Assembly: GCF_021044565.1 (NCBI RefSeq) | Contig: NZ_CP087997.1 | Coordinates: 186,001-250,000, forward strand | DNA length: 64,000 nt | Reading direction: 5' to 3' | Source: Subtercola endophyticus | GTDB taxonomy: Bacteria > Actinomycetota > Actinomycetes > Actinomycetales > Microbacteriaceae | Part shown: positions 56,565 through 64,000 of the stretch, in pieces | How the letters are laid out: the number at the start of each line of letters is the position of its first letter | Numbering within the stretch: the stretch's first letter is position 1 | Program-made: the position numbers and the translations under genes | Notes under the pieces: generated by a model | Databases searched by the model: none | What the model saw: only the letters and a program-made list of their open reading frames with translations | What the model was told of the DNA's origin: nothing

Positions 56565-57158
56565 ACCGGGCAGCGAAGCAGGGGTCGAAAGGATGTCGAT
56601 AGTTCTGGAACGGCCCTTCCCTGTCATCCCCAAGCTCCCACAGCCGTCCTGTCTTAGAAACCCCTAGAACAGGAGGGAGACAGGCGTGATTGTAAGATGA
56701 GTTCTTGAGACAAACCGCATCTGCGGATTCTCGGGACATTTCTCCACTGGTCACCGGCGGCGCATATGCCTCGTTAAGGTTTAGGTTTTCAACACACTGG
56801 AACGTGAACCGGCAGCTCTGAACCCCGTTGGTACCCTGGGGCTGGTCATCTTGGAGTCGATTATCTAGAGATGGCTGTAGGCATCGTCTCGTGAGCTCAC
56901 GAGCGCGCTGAGCCCAGTGACGGTGAGAGACGCGATGTCACAGGGGCGGTGGGTAGCAGCAAGTTGAGCGCGCTGGTATCCGTCTAGGCCGTCGTCTGCG
57001 GTCCTCACCGCCGAGATTTACGGCCGCTCTCGGCGGCTGGCTCAACTTGGTCCAAAAGCAGGACGGTTTGGTTCGTATCTTTCAGTTGCGGGAAGAATGT
57101 GGGCAAATAAAATCGAGATTGAATCAATTTCGCGGAAAACTGCCACTGACCAGCCATT
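56565..57158. other. 594-base gap, no supported gene
   Basis: Between mazF and the tRNA there is no convincing frame. It has lower G+C than the core, a broken inverted repeat CCTGTCTTAG/CTAGAACAGG (56648-56657 with 56664-56673), and nothing that reads as an integrase or transposase. It may be the remains of the element's integration module. Confidence 0.6.
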
Positions 57159-57204
57159 TGGGTGGGCCCCGTCGGGCTCGAACCGACGACCCACGGATTA
57201 AAAG
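57159..57204 (-). repeat. tRNA-Lys 3' part, second att-like copy
   Basis: This is the intact partner of the repeat at 55760-55805. It lies inside the complete tRNA gene, so the roughly 1.4 kb between the two repeats has the layout of an element inserted at the tRNA 3' end. Confidence 0.85.
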
Positions 57205-57235
57205 TCCGATGCTCTACCAACTGAGCTAGAGGCCC
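57163..57235 (-). tRNA. tRNA-Lys (UUU)
   Basis: On the minus strand the acceptor stem GGGCCTC/GGGGCCC, D arm GCTCAGTTGGTAGAGC, anticodon arm with loop CTTTTAA, and T arm GTCGGTTCGAGCCCGAC fold into a standard 73-base cloverleaf. The anticodon is TTT (Lys). CCA is not encoded. Its 3' half is duplicated at 55760. Confidence 0.95.
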
Positions 57236-57319
57236 TTGACGACTAATCTACCGGGTTCGCGGCCGAGGCCGAAATCACGAATCTGCCCGAGCCGCGATGA
57301 GCAGAAGCGCAGAAGCGCC

Positions 57320-57724
57320 CTACCGCGCCGCCTTCGGCCGCTGGCGGTCAACCGCGGGCAAGAAGAACCGGGCGAGCACGAAGCTGGCGATCGCGGTGAT
57401 GAGCCAGAGCACCAGCGTCGCGAGCACCCACCCGGCCAGACCATTGATCTTGATGCCATTGGCGAACAGCGACGCGATGATCAGCGACACGAGCGTCGAC
57501 ACGATGCCGATGCCCCCGAGAAAGGCGGGCGCATTACGCGTCACGAGCTTCAGGATGATCGGCGACAAGATGCTCTGGGCGAGTGCAAACACCACCACCG
57601 TGATGAGAAAACCCTCCCAGGTCAGCGTCACGGCCGGCACCAGCAATGCCGCCACGACGAGCCCGACGCACGCCGCCGCGAGCGATACGCCCGCCCGAAT
57701 CAGCAGCACTTTGATCTTGGTCAC
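57320..57724 (-). CDS. Holin-family (PF04020-like) membrane protein
   Basis: A 134-residue protein with four hydrophobic segments (about 10-30, 38-56, 68-88 and 98-120) and the GFLITVVVFALAQSILSPIILKL pattern of the YvlD/phage-holin-4 superfamily. Such proteins are ordinary chromosomal membrane proteins and there is no other phage gene around. The GTG start is at 57724. Confidence 0.75.
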   Translation of the reverse strand: MTKIKVLLIRAGVSLAAACVGLVVAALLVPAVTLTWEGFLITVVVFALAQSILSPIILKLVTRNAPAFLGGIGIVSTLVSLIIASLFANGIKINGLAGWVLATLVLWLITAIASFVLARFFLPAVDRQRPKAAR

Positions 57725-57837
57725 GGTGCGCCCCTCTCACTACTCTCGCCTAACAGTAGTGGCCGCACGGCAGCCCTGCAGCTTTGTGAAGTAGCGTGGT
57801 TTCGCACGATTACGAAGCAGTAAAGGGAGGATGTTCG

Positions 57838-58467
57838 GTGGCCGACGAGTTCCACAAGCCGACGCTGTTCGCCGGCTCGACCTTCGAAGCCTTCAAGGGC
57901 GGCGACGACCCGGCGCAGATCAGCCGTATGGCCCACGACACCGCCGCTGCGCTGCTGAGCCGCGTGCGGGCCGATCCTGACGCGGCCGTCATCGACAGGC
58001 TTCTCGCGTACACCGACGAGCACGGCATCGACGCTATCGCCGAACTGTGGTCTCGGGCATCCGCTCGGTCTCTGCCGGGGGCCCTGTGGCGTATCTACCT
58101 GCTGCGCGCGTTGACCCGGCAAGACCCCGAGCAGTCGAGTTATGTGTTTCAGCGCGGTGCCGAGTTGTCTGCGACGATCGACCCTGTGGTCGCGGGGGCG
58201 CAGACGCCCACTGGGCCCGAAGAGATCACCGCGCTCGCCGACCAGATTCTGCGAGGGTTGTTCGAGGGCGATTTCGCGGTTGCGCTCGACCGGGCGGCGG
58301 CGTTCTGCCGGTTGATGGCCACCGGATGCGCGAGCCTCGCCGACGACGCCGAAGTGCTCTCACCCGCGCGCGCCAGCGAGCTCACCACCCGCGCGCTGCG
58401 CTTTCAGACCATCGCGGGCGAACTGACCGCCTGCGCGAGCCTGTGGCGGCGAGAGAGCCTCGATTGA
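57838..58467 (+). CDS. Conserved hypothetical protein
   Basis: A 209-residue soluble, mostly helical protein (VADEFHKPTLFAGSTFEAFKGG opening, SLPGALWRIYLLRALTRQDPEQ in the middle, LADQILRGLFEGDFAVALDRAAAFCRLMATG later). I chose the GTG at 57838, which has AAAGGGAGG upstream. I recall similar actinobacterial proteins carrying unreliable product names, and nothing in the sequence supports a specific function. No catalytic motif is visible. Confidence 0.7.
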   Translation: MADEFHKPTLFAGSTFEAFKGGDDPAQISRMAHDTAAALLSRVRADPDAAVIDRLLAYTDEHGIDAIAELWSRASARSLPGALWRIYLLRALTRQDPEQSSYVFQRGAELSATIDPVVAGAQTPTGPEEITALADQILRGLFEGDFAVALDRAAAFCRLMATGCASLADDAEVLSPARASELTTRALRFQTIAGELTACASLWRRESLD

Positions 58468-58624
58468 CGTTCGACGAGTTGGCGGTGCCCGAACCGACCA
58501 CCCAGAAACCCTTGGTAAAGTGTTCTAGCCGGGCCGCAGTAACCCCGGGCTCCAAATTTAGCCGCTCCGAGCGGCCTCGCGCCGAGAGGCGTTTCTGCGG
58601 CCTGGCTTTGCACGGGGCCGTCGC

Positions 58625-59020
58625 GTGAGGCCGTTTCGGTTTGCCGCCATATTGTGGACCATCATTGCGCTGCTGCTGAACGCGTACATCCACTTCTCTC
58701 TGGCGCCGGGCGTATCTGACGTCACCGGCAGCCTCATGAGCCTCAGCACCCTGTACTTCATCGAGGCGGCCGTCAACGTGCTGGCCGCGCTGTTTCTGCT
58801 CGTACGACCGCGCGTCTGGTCGGCCGTGTTCGCCATCGTGGTCGCGCTCGCCGGGCTGATCACGCTGGTGGCCTCGGTCTGGATGCCCCTGCATCTGCCT
58901 GGTGGCCTGCCCACCGTTCCGATGAGTTCGTGGACCACAGAGAAGGCCGTTTCGGCCGCCGCGCAGGTGTTCATCGTCATCAGCGGCTCGATGGTGGCCG
59001 CCACGGGCCGTCGCCGCTGA
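58625..59020 (+). CDS. Hypothetical four-helix membrane protein
   Basis: A 131-residue protein with four hydrophobic segments (about 5-25, 40-61, 66-88 and 105-125), starting at GTG 58625. No recognised family. It lies between the conserved hypothetical gene and sigK. In the 157 bases before it, the GC-rich inverted pieces GAGCGG/CCGCTC (about 58563-58577) could form a small hairpin. Confidence 0.6.
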   Translation: MRPFRFAAILWTIIALLLNAYIHFSLAPGVSDVTGSLMSLSTLYFIEAAVNVLAALFLLVRPRVWSAVFAIVVALAGLITLVASVWMPLHLPGGLPTVPMSSWTTEKAVSAAAQVFIVISGSMVAATGRRR

Positions 59021-59037
59021 AGTTTTCAGCCAATCGG

Positions 59038-59065
59038 CAATCCGATTTCGAACGCTGCTTCGAAT
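59038..59065 (+). promoter_or_regulatory. Candidate SigK-type promoter
   Basis: CAATCC (59038-59043), 16 bases, TCGAAT (59060-59065). This resembles the mycobacterial SigK consensus CCATCC / CCGAAT and lies 52 bases before sigK, so autoregulation is plausible. Confidence 0.45.
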
Positions 59066-59117
59066 ACCCGATGTCAAGACCAAACCCGGTCTCACGTCGA
59101 AGAGGTGGAAAACTGAG

Positions 59118-59711
59118 ATGCTTAAGCTCGTGACTCCCCACATCGAACGTGACGACCCTGCGCCGGAGGTGAGTCTGGACTCCCTTCTCGAACGGGTGGC
59201 CACGGCCGACCAACGGGCGTTCTCCGAGCTGTACGACAGGGTCGCTCCTCGGGTTTTGGGCCTCGTCAGAAGGCTGCTCGTCGACCACGCTCAGTCTGAA
59301 GAAGTGACTCAAGAGGTTTTTCTCGAGATCTGGAAAACGGCGCCCAAGTTCGACACCGAACGTGGGGCGGCAATGTCGTGGATCCTCACCATGGCGCACC
59401 GCCGGGCAGTCGACCGGGTTCGTGCGTCGCAGGCAAATCACGTTCGCGACCTCAAGATCGGCATTCGAGACCTAGAGCGCGAGTACGACCAGACCTCTGA
59501 AACCGTAGAAATACGAATCGAACACGAGCGAGTGAAGAAGGCGATGGGGCAACTCACCGAGTTGCAACGTCAGGCCATCAGCCTCGCTTACTATGGCGGC
59601 TACAGCCACAGTGAAGTAGCAGAACTTCTTCATGTGCCAATCGGCACGGTGAAGACTCGATTACGCGACGGAATGATCCGCCTGAGAGATGAGATGGGGG
59701 TGACCAAATGA
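59118..59711 (+). CDS. sigK: ECF sigma factor SigK
   Basis: A 197-residue ECF sigma factor. Region 2: FSELYDRVAPRVLGLVRRLLVDHAQSEEVTQEVFLEIWK (about residues 35-73); region 4: LTELQRQAISLAYYGGYSHSEVAELLHVPIGTVKTRLRDG. The closest type is actinobacterial SigK/SigL (ECF19), whose activity is blocked by the membrane anti-sigma factor RskA, encoded next with an ATGA overlap. Confidence 0.93.
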   Translation: MLKLVTPHIERDDPAPEVSLDSLLERVATADQRAFSELYDRVAPRVLGLVRRLLVDHAQSEEVTQEVFLEIWKTAPKFDTERGAAMSWILTMAHRRAVDRVRASQANHVRDLKIGIRDLEREYDQTSETVEIRIEHERVKKAMGQLTELQRQAISLAYYGGYSHSEVAELLHVPIGTVKTRLRDGMIRLRDEMGVTK

Positions 59712-60598
59712 CCCGCGATGATGAATACCTGTCGTCTGGTGCCTATGCCCTGAACGCGATGACGGCCGACGAACTGCGCGCTTTCGAGCGTGCGTTGGCT
59801 GAGTCGCCCGAGCTGCAGCGCGAAACCGACGAGCTGAGCGCCACGGCCACTCTGCTGGGATTGGCGACCGCGCCGGTCGAGCCGCCCGCGTCTCTGAAGG
59901 CCTCGCTGATGGCGAAGCTCGCCGAAACTGCTCAGGATGCTCCGGCCTCACCGCGGGCATCCACCCCGTCGAGCGTTGCCGACACCGAGCAGACCGAGAC
60001 GCACGAAATCTCGGCGGGCGAGGGCGCGAGCGTGCCGGAGTACGACATTCCGTCGACGCCGGAGATCGCTCCCGCATCCGCCAACGGGTCGGGTTCTGCC
60101 GCCGCCAAGGCCAACGCCCGCTGGTTCACCAAGCCGATGGGCGTTCTCGTTGCCGCTGCTGCGGCCGTCGCCCTGTTCGTCGGCGGGGGAGTGGTGGGAA
60201 ACGCGCTCACCTCGAGCCCTCCCGCGACCTCGCAAGACGCCTCGGCCAGCTCGCTCGCCCAGATCTTCTCGGCCGCCGACGTGCAGAGCACCCACACGTC
60301 GGTCGAAGGCGGCGGTCAGGCGACCGTCGTCTGGTCGAATTCGGTCGGATCCGCCGCCGTTGTAGCGCAGGGCATGCCCTCGCTGCCGGCAGACAAGACC
60401 TACGAGGCCTGGTACATCAGCGGCAGTTCGGGAGTCGCGACTCCCGCCGGAACGTTCGTTCCCGGCGGTGACGCCACGACCTGGCACGTGCTGAGCGGCA
60501 GCCTGACCGCCGGAGACACCATCGGCGTCACCGTCGAGCCCGCCGGCGGCTCTCAAACCCCCTCCACCACCCCCATCCTCGCCGTCAGCGCCGCCTAA
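59708..60598 (+). CDS. rskA: Membrane anti-sigma factor RskA-like
   Basis: A 296-residue protein: N-terminal sigma-binding domain (residues 1-75, YLSSGAYALNAMTADELRAFERALAESPELQRE), an Asp/Ala/Ser-rich linker, one membrane helix (about 144-166) and an extracytoplasmic RskA C-terminal domain with PSLPADKTYEAWYISG and GTFVPGGDATTWHVLSG. It should hold SigK at the membrane until regulated proteolysis. The start overlaps the sigK stop. Its last 4 bases overlap the end of the opposite DUF559 gene. Confidence 0.93.
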   Translation: MTRDDEYLSSGAYALNAMTADELRAFERALAESPELQRETDELSATATLLGLATAPVEPPASLKASLMAKLAETAQDAPASPRASTPSSVADTEQTETHEISAGEGASVPEYDIPSTPEIAPASANGSGSAAAKANARWFTKPMGVLVAAAAAVALFVGGGVVGNALTSSPPATSQDASASSLAQIFSAADVQSTHTSVEGGGQATVVWSNSVGSAAVVAQGMPSLPADKTYEAWYISGSSGVATPAGTFVPGGDATTWHVLSGSLTAGDTIGVTVEPAGGSQTPSTTPILAVSAA

Positions 60599-61608
60599 CC
60601 CTCTCCCTCCTCTTGCACCTCCGTCGAGTTTGCGAAAAGTGCTCCAACCTGGCGTGGTTGGGGCACTTCTCGCAAAGTGGATTGCGTCGCCACGGCTCGA
60701 GTGAGAGCATCCGTGATGTCACGAATAGTTCGTGAGGGGTGGGTGAAGAGCCCGTCGTCGTGAATGCGCAGTACGTCCCAACCCGCGCGCATGAACCGTT
60801 GCCAGCGAATCACGTCTTTGCGGTACTGGGCCTTCTTCGTGCGGTGCTGATCGCCGTCGTACTCGACGATCACGCGATGCTGCCGAAAGACGAGGTCCGC
60901 CCGGCCGATGCGGCCCGTGGCATCGTAGATCACAGGGTTCACCGCGGGTTCGGGCAGCCGAGCATCCCGAATGAGGAGTCGCAGTAGCGTCTCGGGCCGC
61001 GACTCGGCACCCTGCCTCACCAGTTCGAGGGCAGCGGATGCCCGTGCCTTACCCCGCCCGTGAAACTCAGCCGTTCGTGCGCGCAGCTCGGCCAAAGCGA
61101 CATACGGACGGGGATCGGCGCGATCTTGAACCTCTGGCTCCAGAACCAGGTGGTCACCCGCAACCACCAACTCCTTCAACGAGAGTTGCGCGGCTAGGCC
61201 GAGCCAGGTGTCAGCAGCGTCGGAACAGGGGAGCCCGAAGCGCCGAACCACAGACCGTGGAGACGCGGTGTCTTTGCTCTGGTGCCCTCGAACCCCACGA
61301 ACCCGTGACGCGGCTCCCGGAGCCGCGATGGTCACGTGCACCTGCTCCGCTCTTACTCGCCAGGGCGGCAGCGGAACGAGCCACAGTTGCGCCGCAGATT
61401 CATGACTGAACCATTCTCGGGGCCGAAGGCGTGGAGCGAAGGCCTGGATGGCCGTGGCGGTCGAACGCGGTGGCAGGCGTACCCCGGGGAACGGGCGCTT
61501 CAGATCGCGGCCGCGAAGCCGTGACCGCGAGAGCCCGCGCAGGCGGGCCTTCTTGACGCTGAACGGATCGCGCTGAAGAGGATGTGGCAGCAGTACATGT
61601 CGTGGCAT
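60595..61608 (-). CDS. DUF559 endonuclease-like protein (AbiEi-antitoxin-type N-terminus)
   Basis: A 337-residue protein from the ATG at 61608 (one ten codons upstream is possible). The N-terminal GLSRSRLRGRDLKRPFPGVRLP resembles actinobacterial AbiEi-like antitoxin proteins. The C-terminal region has the DUF559 / Vsr-like nuclease core GRADLVFRQHRVIVEYDGDQH followed by YRKDVIRWQRFMRAGWDVLRI, with Asp and Glu of a PD-(D/E)XK-type site. Its last 25 residues are encoded by palindromic element copy 2, so the true ancestral end may have been earlier. It is bracketed by inverted copies of that element. Confidence 0.75.
   Translation of the reverse strand: MPRHVLLPHPLQRDPFSVKKARLRGLSRSRLRGRDLKRPFPGVRLPPRSTATAIQAFAPRLRPREWFSHESAAQLWLVPLPPWRVRAEQVHVTIAAPGAASRVRGVRGHQSKDTASPRSVVRRFGLPCSDAADTWLGLAAQLSLKELVVAGDHLVLEPEVQDRADPRPYVALAELRARTAEFHGRGKARASAALELVRQGAESRPETLLRLLIRDARLPEPAVNPVIYDATGRIGRADLVFRQHRVIVEYDGDQHRTKKAQYRKDVIRWQRFMRAGWDVLRIHDDGLFTHPSRTIRDITDALTRAVATQSTLREVPQPRQVGALFANSTEVQEEGEG
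60629..60676 (+). repeat. Palindromic element copy 2
   Basis: A 21-bp inverted repeat (60629-60649 with 60656-60676; one mismatch, one G-T pair) beginning TTTGCGAAAAGTGC, loop TGGCGT. The flanks are CGTCGAG on the left and GTGGATTGC on the right. It can end transcripts from both rskA and the opposite gene. Confidence 0.8.
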
Positions 61609-61715
61609 GCCCCCATAGTGCCCATCCCCAGCCTCCACCCCCTCGACTTATCCACACCCCTCTCTGCCCTCCCCGCGTGCCTAACCTTCTCGTGCCCCTC
61701 CCGCCGAGCATCCAC

Positions 61716-61763
61716 TTTGCGAAAAGGCCCCCAAGAACTCGATCTTGGGGGCCTTTTCGCAAA
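61716..61763 (-). repeat. Palindromic element copy 3, terminator-like
   Basis: A perfect 21-bp inverted repeat (61716-61736 with 61743-61763), beginning TTTGCGAAAAGGCCC, loop ACTCGA. On the minus strand its flanks are CGTCGAG (left) and GTGGATGCTCG (right), the same as copy 2 on the plus strand. It lies 51 bases after the pstB stop and probably ends the pst transcript. Confidence 0.85.
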
Positions 61764-61774
61764 CTCGACGGGAT

Positions 61775-61808
61775 GGGGGAGGGGGAGGAGAGGGAGAGGG
61801 AGGGGGGC
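61775..61808 (+). other. G-rich tract with quadruplex potential
   Basis: At least four runs of three or more G separated by 1-6 bases lie between the pstB stop and the terminator-like element. The tract is purine-only on the plus strand. Confidence 0.5.
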
Positions 61809-61814
61809 CCGGGG

Positions 61815-62594
61815 TTAGCCGAAGCGGCCCGAGACGTAGTCCTCGGTTTCTTTCATGGTGGGGCTGCCGAAGATGGTGGTGGTCTCGTTGAACTCGATGA
61901 GCTTGCCGGGCTTGCCCGTGCCGGCGATGTTGAAGAACGCGGTGCGGTCGGAGACGCGGCTGGCCTGCTGCATGTTGTGGGTCACGATGACGATCGTGTA
62001 CTCCTCTTTCAGCTCCGTGATGAGGTCTTCGATCGCGAGCGTGGAGATGGGGTCGAGGGCCGAGCAGGGCTCGTCCATCAGCAGAACGTCGGGCGAGACC
62101 GTGATGGCGCGCGCGATGCAGAGACGCTGCTGTTGTCCGCCCGAGAGGCCGCCGCCGGGCAGGTTGAGGCGGTCTTTCACCTCGTTCCACAGGTTCGCGC
62201 CGCGCAGGCCCTTCTCGACCAGCTCGTCGGCGTCGCTCTTGGCCAGGCGGCGGTTGTTCAGCTTCAGACCGGCGAGCACGTTGTCGCGAATCGACATGGT
62301 GGGAAACGGATTCGCGCGCTGAAACACCATGCCGACCTGGCGGCGAACAAGCACGGGGTCGACTCCGGGTGCGTAGAGGTTGTTACCGTCGATCAGCACC
62401 TCGCCTTTGACGTGGGCACCGGGGATCACCTCGTGCATGCGGTTGAGCGTGCGCAAGAACGTGGACTTGCCGCATCCCGATGGCCCGATGAAGGCGGTGA
62501 CGGTTCGGGGCTCGATGGTGATCGATACCCCTTCGACGGCGAGAAAGTCGCTGTAGTACACGTTGAGATCGTTGACTTCGATGCGCTTCGACAC
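61815..62594 (-). CDS. pstB: Phosphate ABC transporter ATP-binding protein
   Basis: A 259-residue ATPase of the high-affinity phosphate importer. Walker [10 protein letters not shown], PstB-typical [15 protein letters not shown], signature LSGGQQQRL, Walker [13 protein letters not shown] and H-loop IVTHNMQQA are all present. It is the last gene of pstC-pstA-pstB as read leftward and normally also signals phosphate status through PhoU. Confidence 0.98.
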   Translation of the reverse strand: MSKRIEVNDLNVYYSDFLAVEGVSITIEPRTVTAFIGPSGCGKSTFLRTLNRMHEVIPGAHVKGEVLIDGNNLYAPGVDPVLVRRQVGMVFQRANPFPTMSIRDNVLAGLKLNNRRLAKSDADELVEKGLRGANLWNEVKDRLNLPGGGLSGGQQQRLCIARAITVSPDVLLMDEPCSALDPISTLAIEDLITELKEEYTIVIVTHNMQQASRVSDRTAFFNIAGTGKPGKLIEFNETTTIFGSPTMKETEDYVSGRFG

Positions 62595-62643
62595 GGGTTT
62601 CCTTTGTACGTTGGTTCGTGAAAGTCGGGGAACGGATGCGCGT

Positions 62644-63744
62644 TTAGCGCATGCCCTTCGGAGCGAAGATCTTCGCGCAGACCCGCGCGATGAGGTTGAA
62701 GATAACCACGAGAATCACCAGCAGCAGAGCGGCACCCCACGCCGAAGCATTCGAGGCGGCGATGTCTTTGCCGGGAAAGGCGTAGCCGGTGTAGGCGAGC
62801 ACAGGAAGGGTCTGCATGGGGCCCTCGAACGGATTCGCGTTGAAGTTGTCGGTGAAGCTCGCGGCGATGAAGATCGGCGCGGTCTCGCCGATGACGCGGG
62901 CGACAGCAAGCATGATGCCCGTGATGAGCCCGGCAATGGCCGTCGGCAGCACGATCTTCACGATGGTCGAGAACTTCGACACCCCCAGCGCGAAAGACGC
63001 TTCGCGCAGGTCGTTCGGAACCAGCTTCAGCATTTCTTCACACGAGCGCACCACGGTCGGAATCATCAGCACACACAACGCGATCGAGGCCGAGAAGCCG
63101 CTGAACGCTTTCGGGCCGACGATGATCGAGAACAGCGAGAACGCGAACAGACCGGCGACAATCGAGGGGATGCCCGTCATGACGTCGACCAAGAACGTGA
63201 CGGCGCGAGCAAGCCCCTGTTTGGGCAGCGCGTATTCGACTAGATAGATCGAGGTCAGCAGCCCGATGGGAATCGAGATGAGGGCGGCGATACCCGTGAT
63301 GATCAGGGTGCCCACGATGGCCTGCAGAGCGCCGGGCGTCTGGGTGACGGTCAGTGTGTTGGGGTCGAACGACGAGCTACCCACCGACGTGATGTAGCTC
63401 CAGCTGATCTCTCCGGCACCCTGAGCGATCACGGTAGCCAGTGTGGATACCAGCGGAATCAGTGCGAGCAGGAAGGCTACCGTGACCAACCCGCGAACGA
63501 CGCGGTCGGTCGCCTTGCGACGGTTCTCGACGACGCTGGAAAGAATCGCCAGCGCGATGAGATAGATCACGGCCGTGAGTACGAGCCAGCCGACGATGCT
63601 GAAACCGACGAGCAGCAGCAGCAGGGCCGAGACGAGAAGCGAGCCGCCCAGAATGTAGAACTCGGCAAAACGGGGCAGCTGGCCGGTGGTCAGCGAGTTT
63701 GCGACGGGGCCGGTGGGCTTGGTGCGCGGGCTGAGAACGCTCAT
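62644..63744 (-). CDS. pstA: Phosphate ABC transporter permease PstA
   Basis: A 366-residue permease. About three hydrophobic segments in the first 120 residues form an extension common in actinobacteria. The main six-helix permease domain then follows, with [32 protein letters not shown] and the EAA-type loop [23 protein letters not shown]. The start overlaps the pstC stop by 4 bases. Confidence 0.97.
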   Translation of the reverse strand: MSVLSPRTKPTGPVANSLTTGQLPRFAEFYILGGSLLVSALLLLLVGFSIVGWLVLTAVIYLIALAILSSVVENRRKATDRVVRGLVTVAFLLALIPLVSTLATVIAQGAGEISWSYITSVGSSSFDPNTLTVTQTPGALQAIVGTLIITGIAALISIPIGLLTSIYLVEYALPKQGLARAVTFLVDVMTGIPSIVAGLFAFSLFSIIVGPKAFSGFSASIALCVLMIPTVVRSCEEMLKLVPNDLREASFALGVSKFSTIVKIVLPTAIAGLITGIMLAVARVIGETAPIFIAASFTDNFNANPFEGPMQTLPVLAYTGYAFPGKDIAASNASAWGAALLLVILVVIFNLIARVCAKIFAPKGMR

Positions 63745-64000
63745 TTGCCTGCTCCTTCGACGTCGTCTTCAGAAATATGCGGTTCGGTGTCTACGTCGCT
63801 CGCGCGACCGTCGCGGTTGACATCATCGAGAGTGACAATCACAGCGGAATCGCCGGAAGGCAGCTGACTGAGCGGGCCGGGGCCGCTCGACTTGCTGCCG
63901 CCCTTCTTGCGTTTGCCCCTCTTGCCGCCGACGATCGCCCGGGCGATGGAGTTGACCGCGAGCGAGATCACGAACAGCATCAGACCGGTGCCGATGAGGG
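63741..64000 (-). CDS. pstC: Phosphate ABC transporter permease PstC (3' end)
   Basis: Only the last about 86 residues are in the window; the frame is open to the right edge. It reads a final membrane helix (LIGTGLMLFVISLAVNSIARAIV), a basic stretch GGKRGKRKKGG, and an acidic tail. Helix plus position before pstA identifies PstC. The tail after the last helix is longer than usual. Confidence 0.9.
   Translation of the reverse strand, partial: LIGTGLMLFVISLAVNSIARAIVGGKRGKRKKGGSKSSGPGPLSQLPSGDSAVIVTLDDVNRDGRASDVDTEPHISEDDVEGAGK

Noticed and set aside
57320..57724. Holin-family protein as evidence for a prophage
   Set aside because: No other phage gene is nearby, and this membrane family is widespread in bacterial chromosomes; it also lies outside the tRNA-Lys repeats.

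Overview
The window is high-GC chromosomal DNA of an actinobacterium, most likely a member of Microbacteriaceae. This is inferred from strong GC3 codon use, many GTG starts, ATGA/GTGA stop-start overlaps, the perM(DUF6350)-purN-purH order also seen in Mycobacterium (Rv0955-Rv0957), a SigK/RskA pair and an ECF41 sigma factor. It could not be checked against a database.

Layout: 0-14 kb is core metabolism: the end of sucC, sucD, a PerM-like membrane protein, purN, purH, a membrane-anchored dimethylargininase-like protein, a heterodimeric ABC exporter, a GNAT / alkyltransferase-like / lipoprotein operon, and icd. 13.7-28 kb holds nagA-yrdB, an MFS exporter, an 877-residue sigma factor fused to zinc-finger, membrane and Ig-like parts, a ZTP riboswitch in front of glyA, an aldose epimerase, glutathione peroxidase, a DHA2 exporter, and two oxidoreductases, the second paired with a divergent MarR regulator. 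28-31.3 kb holds a small overlapping gene pair ending in a GNAT acetyltransferase, then an unrecognised beta-propeller-like / Ig-like pair. 31.9-40.2 kb is a histidine utilisation operon (IclR regulator, hutH, hutU, an M20 amidohydrolase, hutF, hutI) in which the M20 enzyme probably replaces HutG.

40.3-54.1 kb is an accessory block of short-chain reductases, an aldo-keto reductase and a hydrolase, mostly beside divergent regulators (MmyB-type, TetR) with visible palindromic operators. Its centre is an ECF41 sigma factor followed by a free-standing copy of its own C-terminal SnoaL-like domain. Three matching promoter-like sites (GTCACA-N17-GTC) lie before the sigma gene, before a tandem NmrA-type epimerase pair and before an SRPBCC-like gene, so a local regulon is readable from sequence.

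54.2-57.2 kb is a decayed island: a DUF1778 antitoxin with a frameshifted GNAT toxin, a P-loop kinase, a duplicated 3' half of tRNA-Lys (att-like), a MazEF pair, then the intact tRNA-Lys. 57.3-64 kb returns to chromosome-like genes: a holin-family membrane protein, two conserved hypotheticals, sigK-rskA, a DUF559 endonuclease-like gene bracketed by inverted copies of a dispersed palindromic element, and pstB-pstA-pstC (pstC cut by the window edge). No rRNA, CRISPR array or complete insertion sequence was seen.
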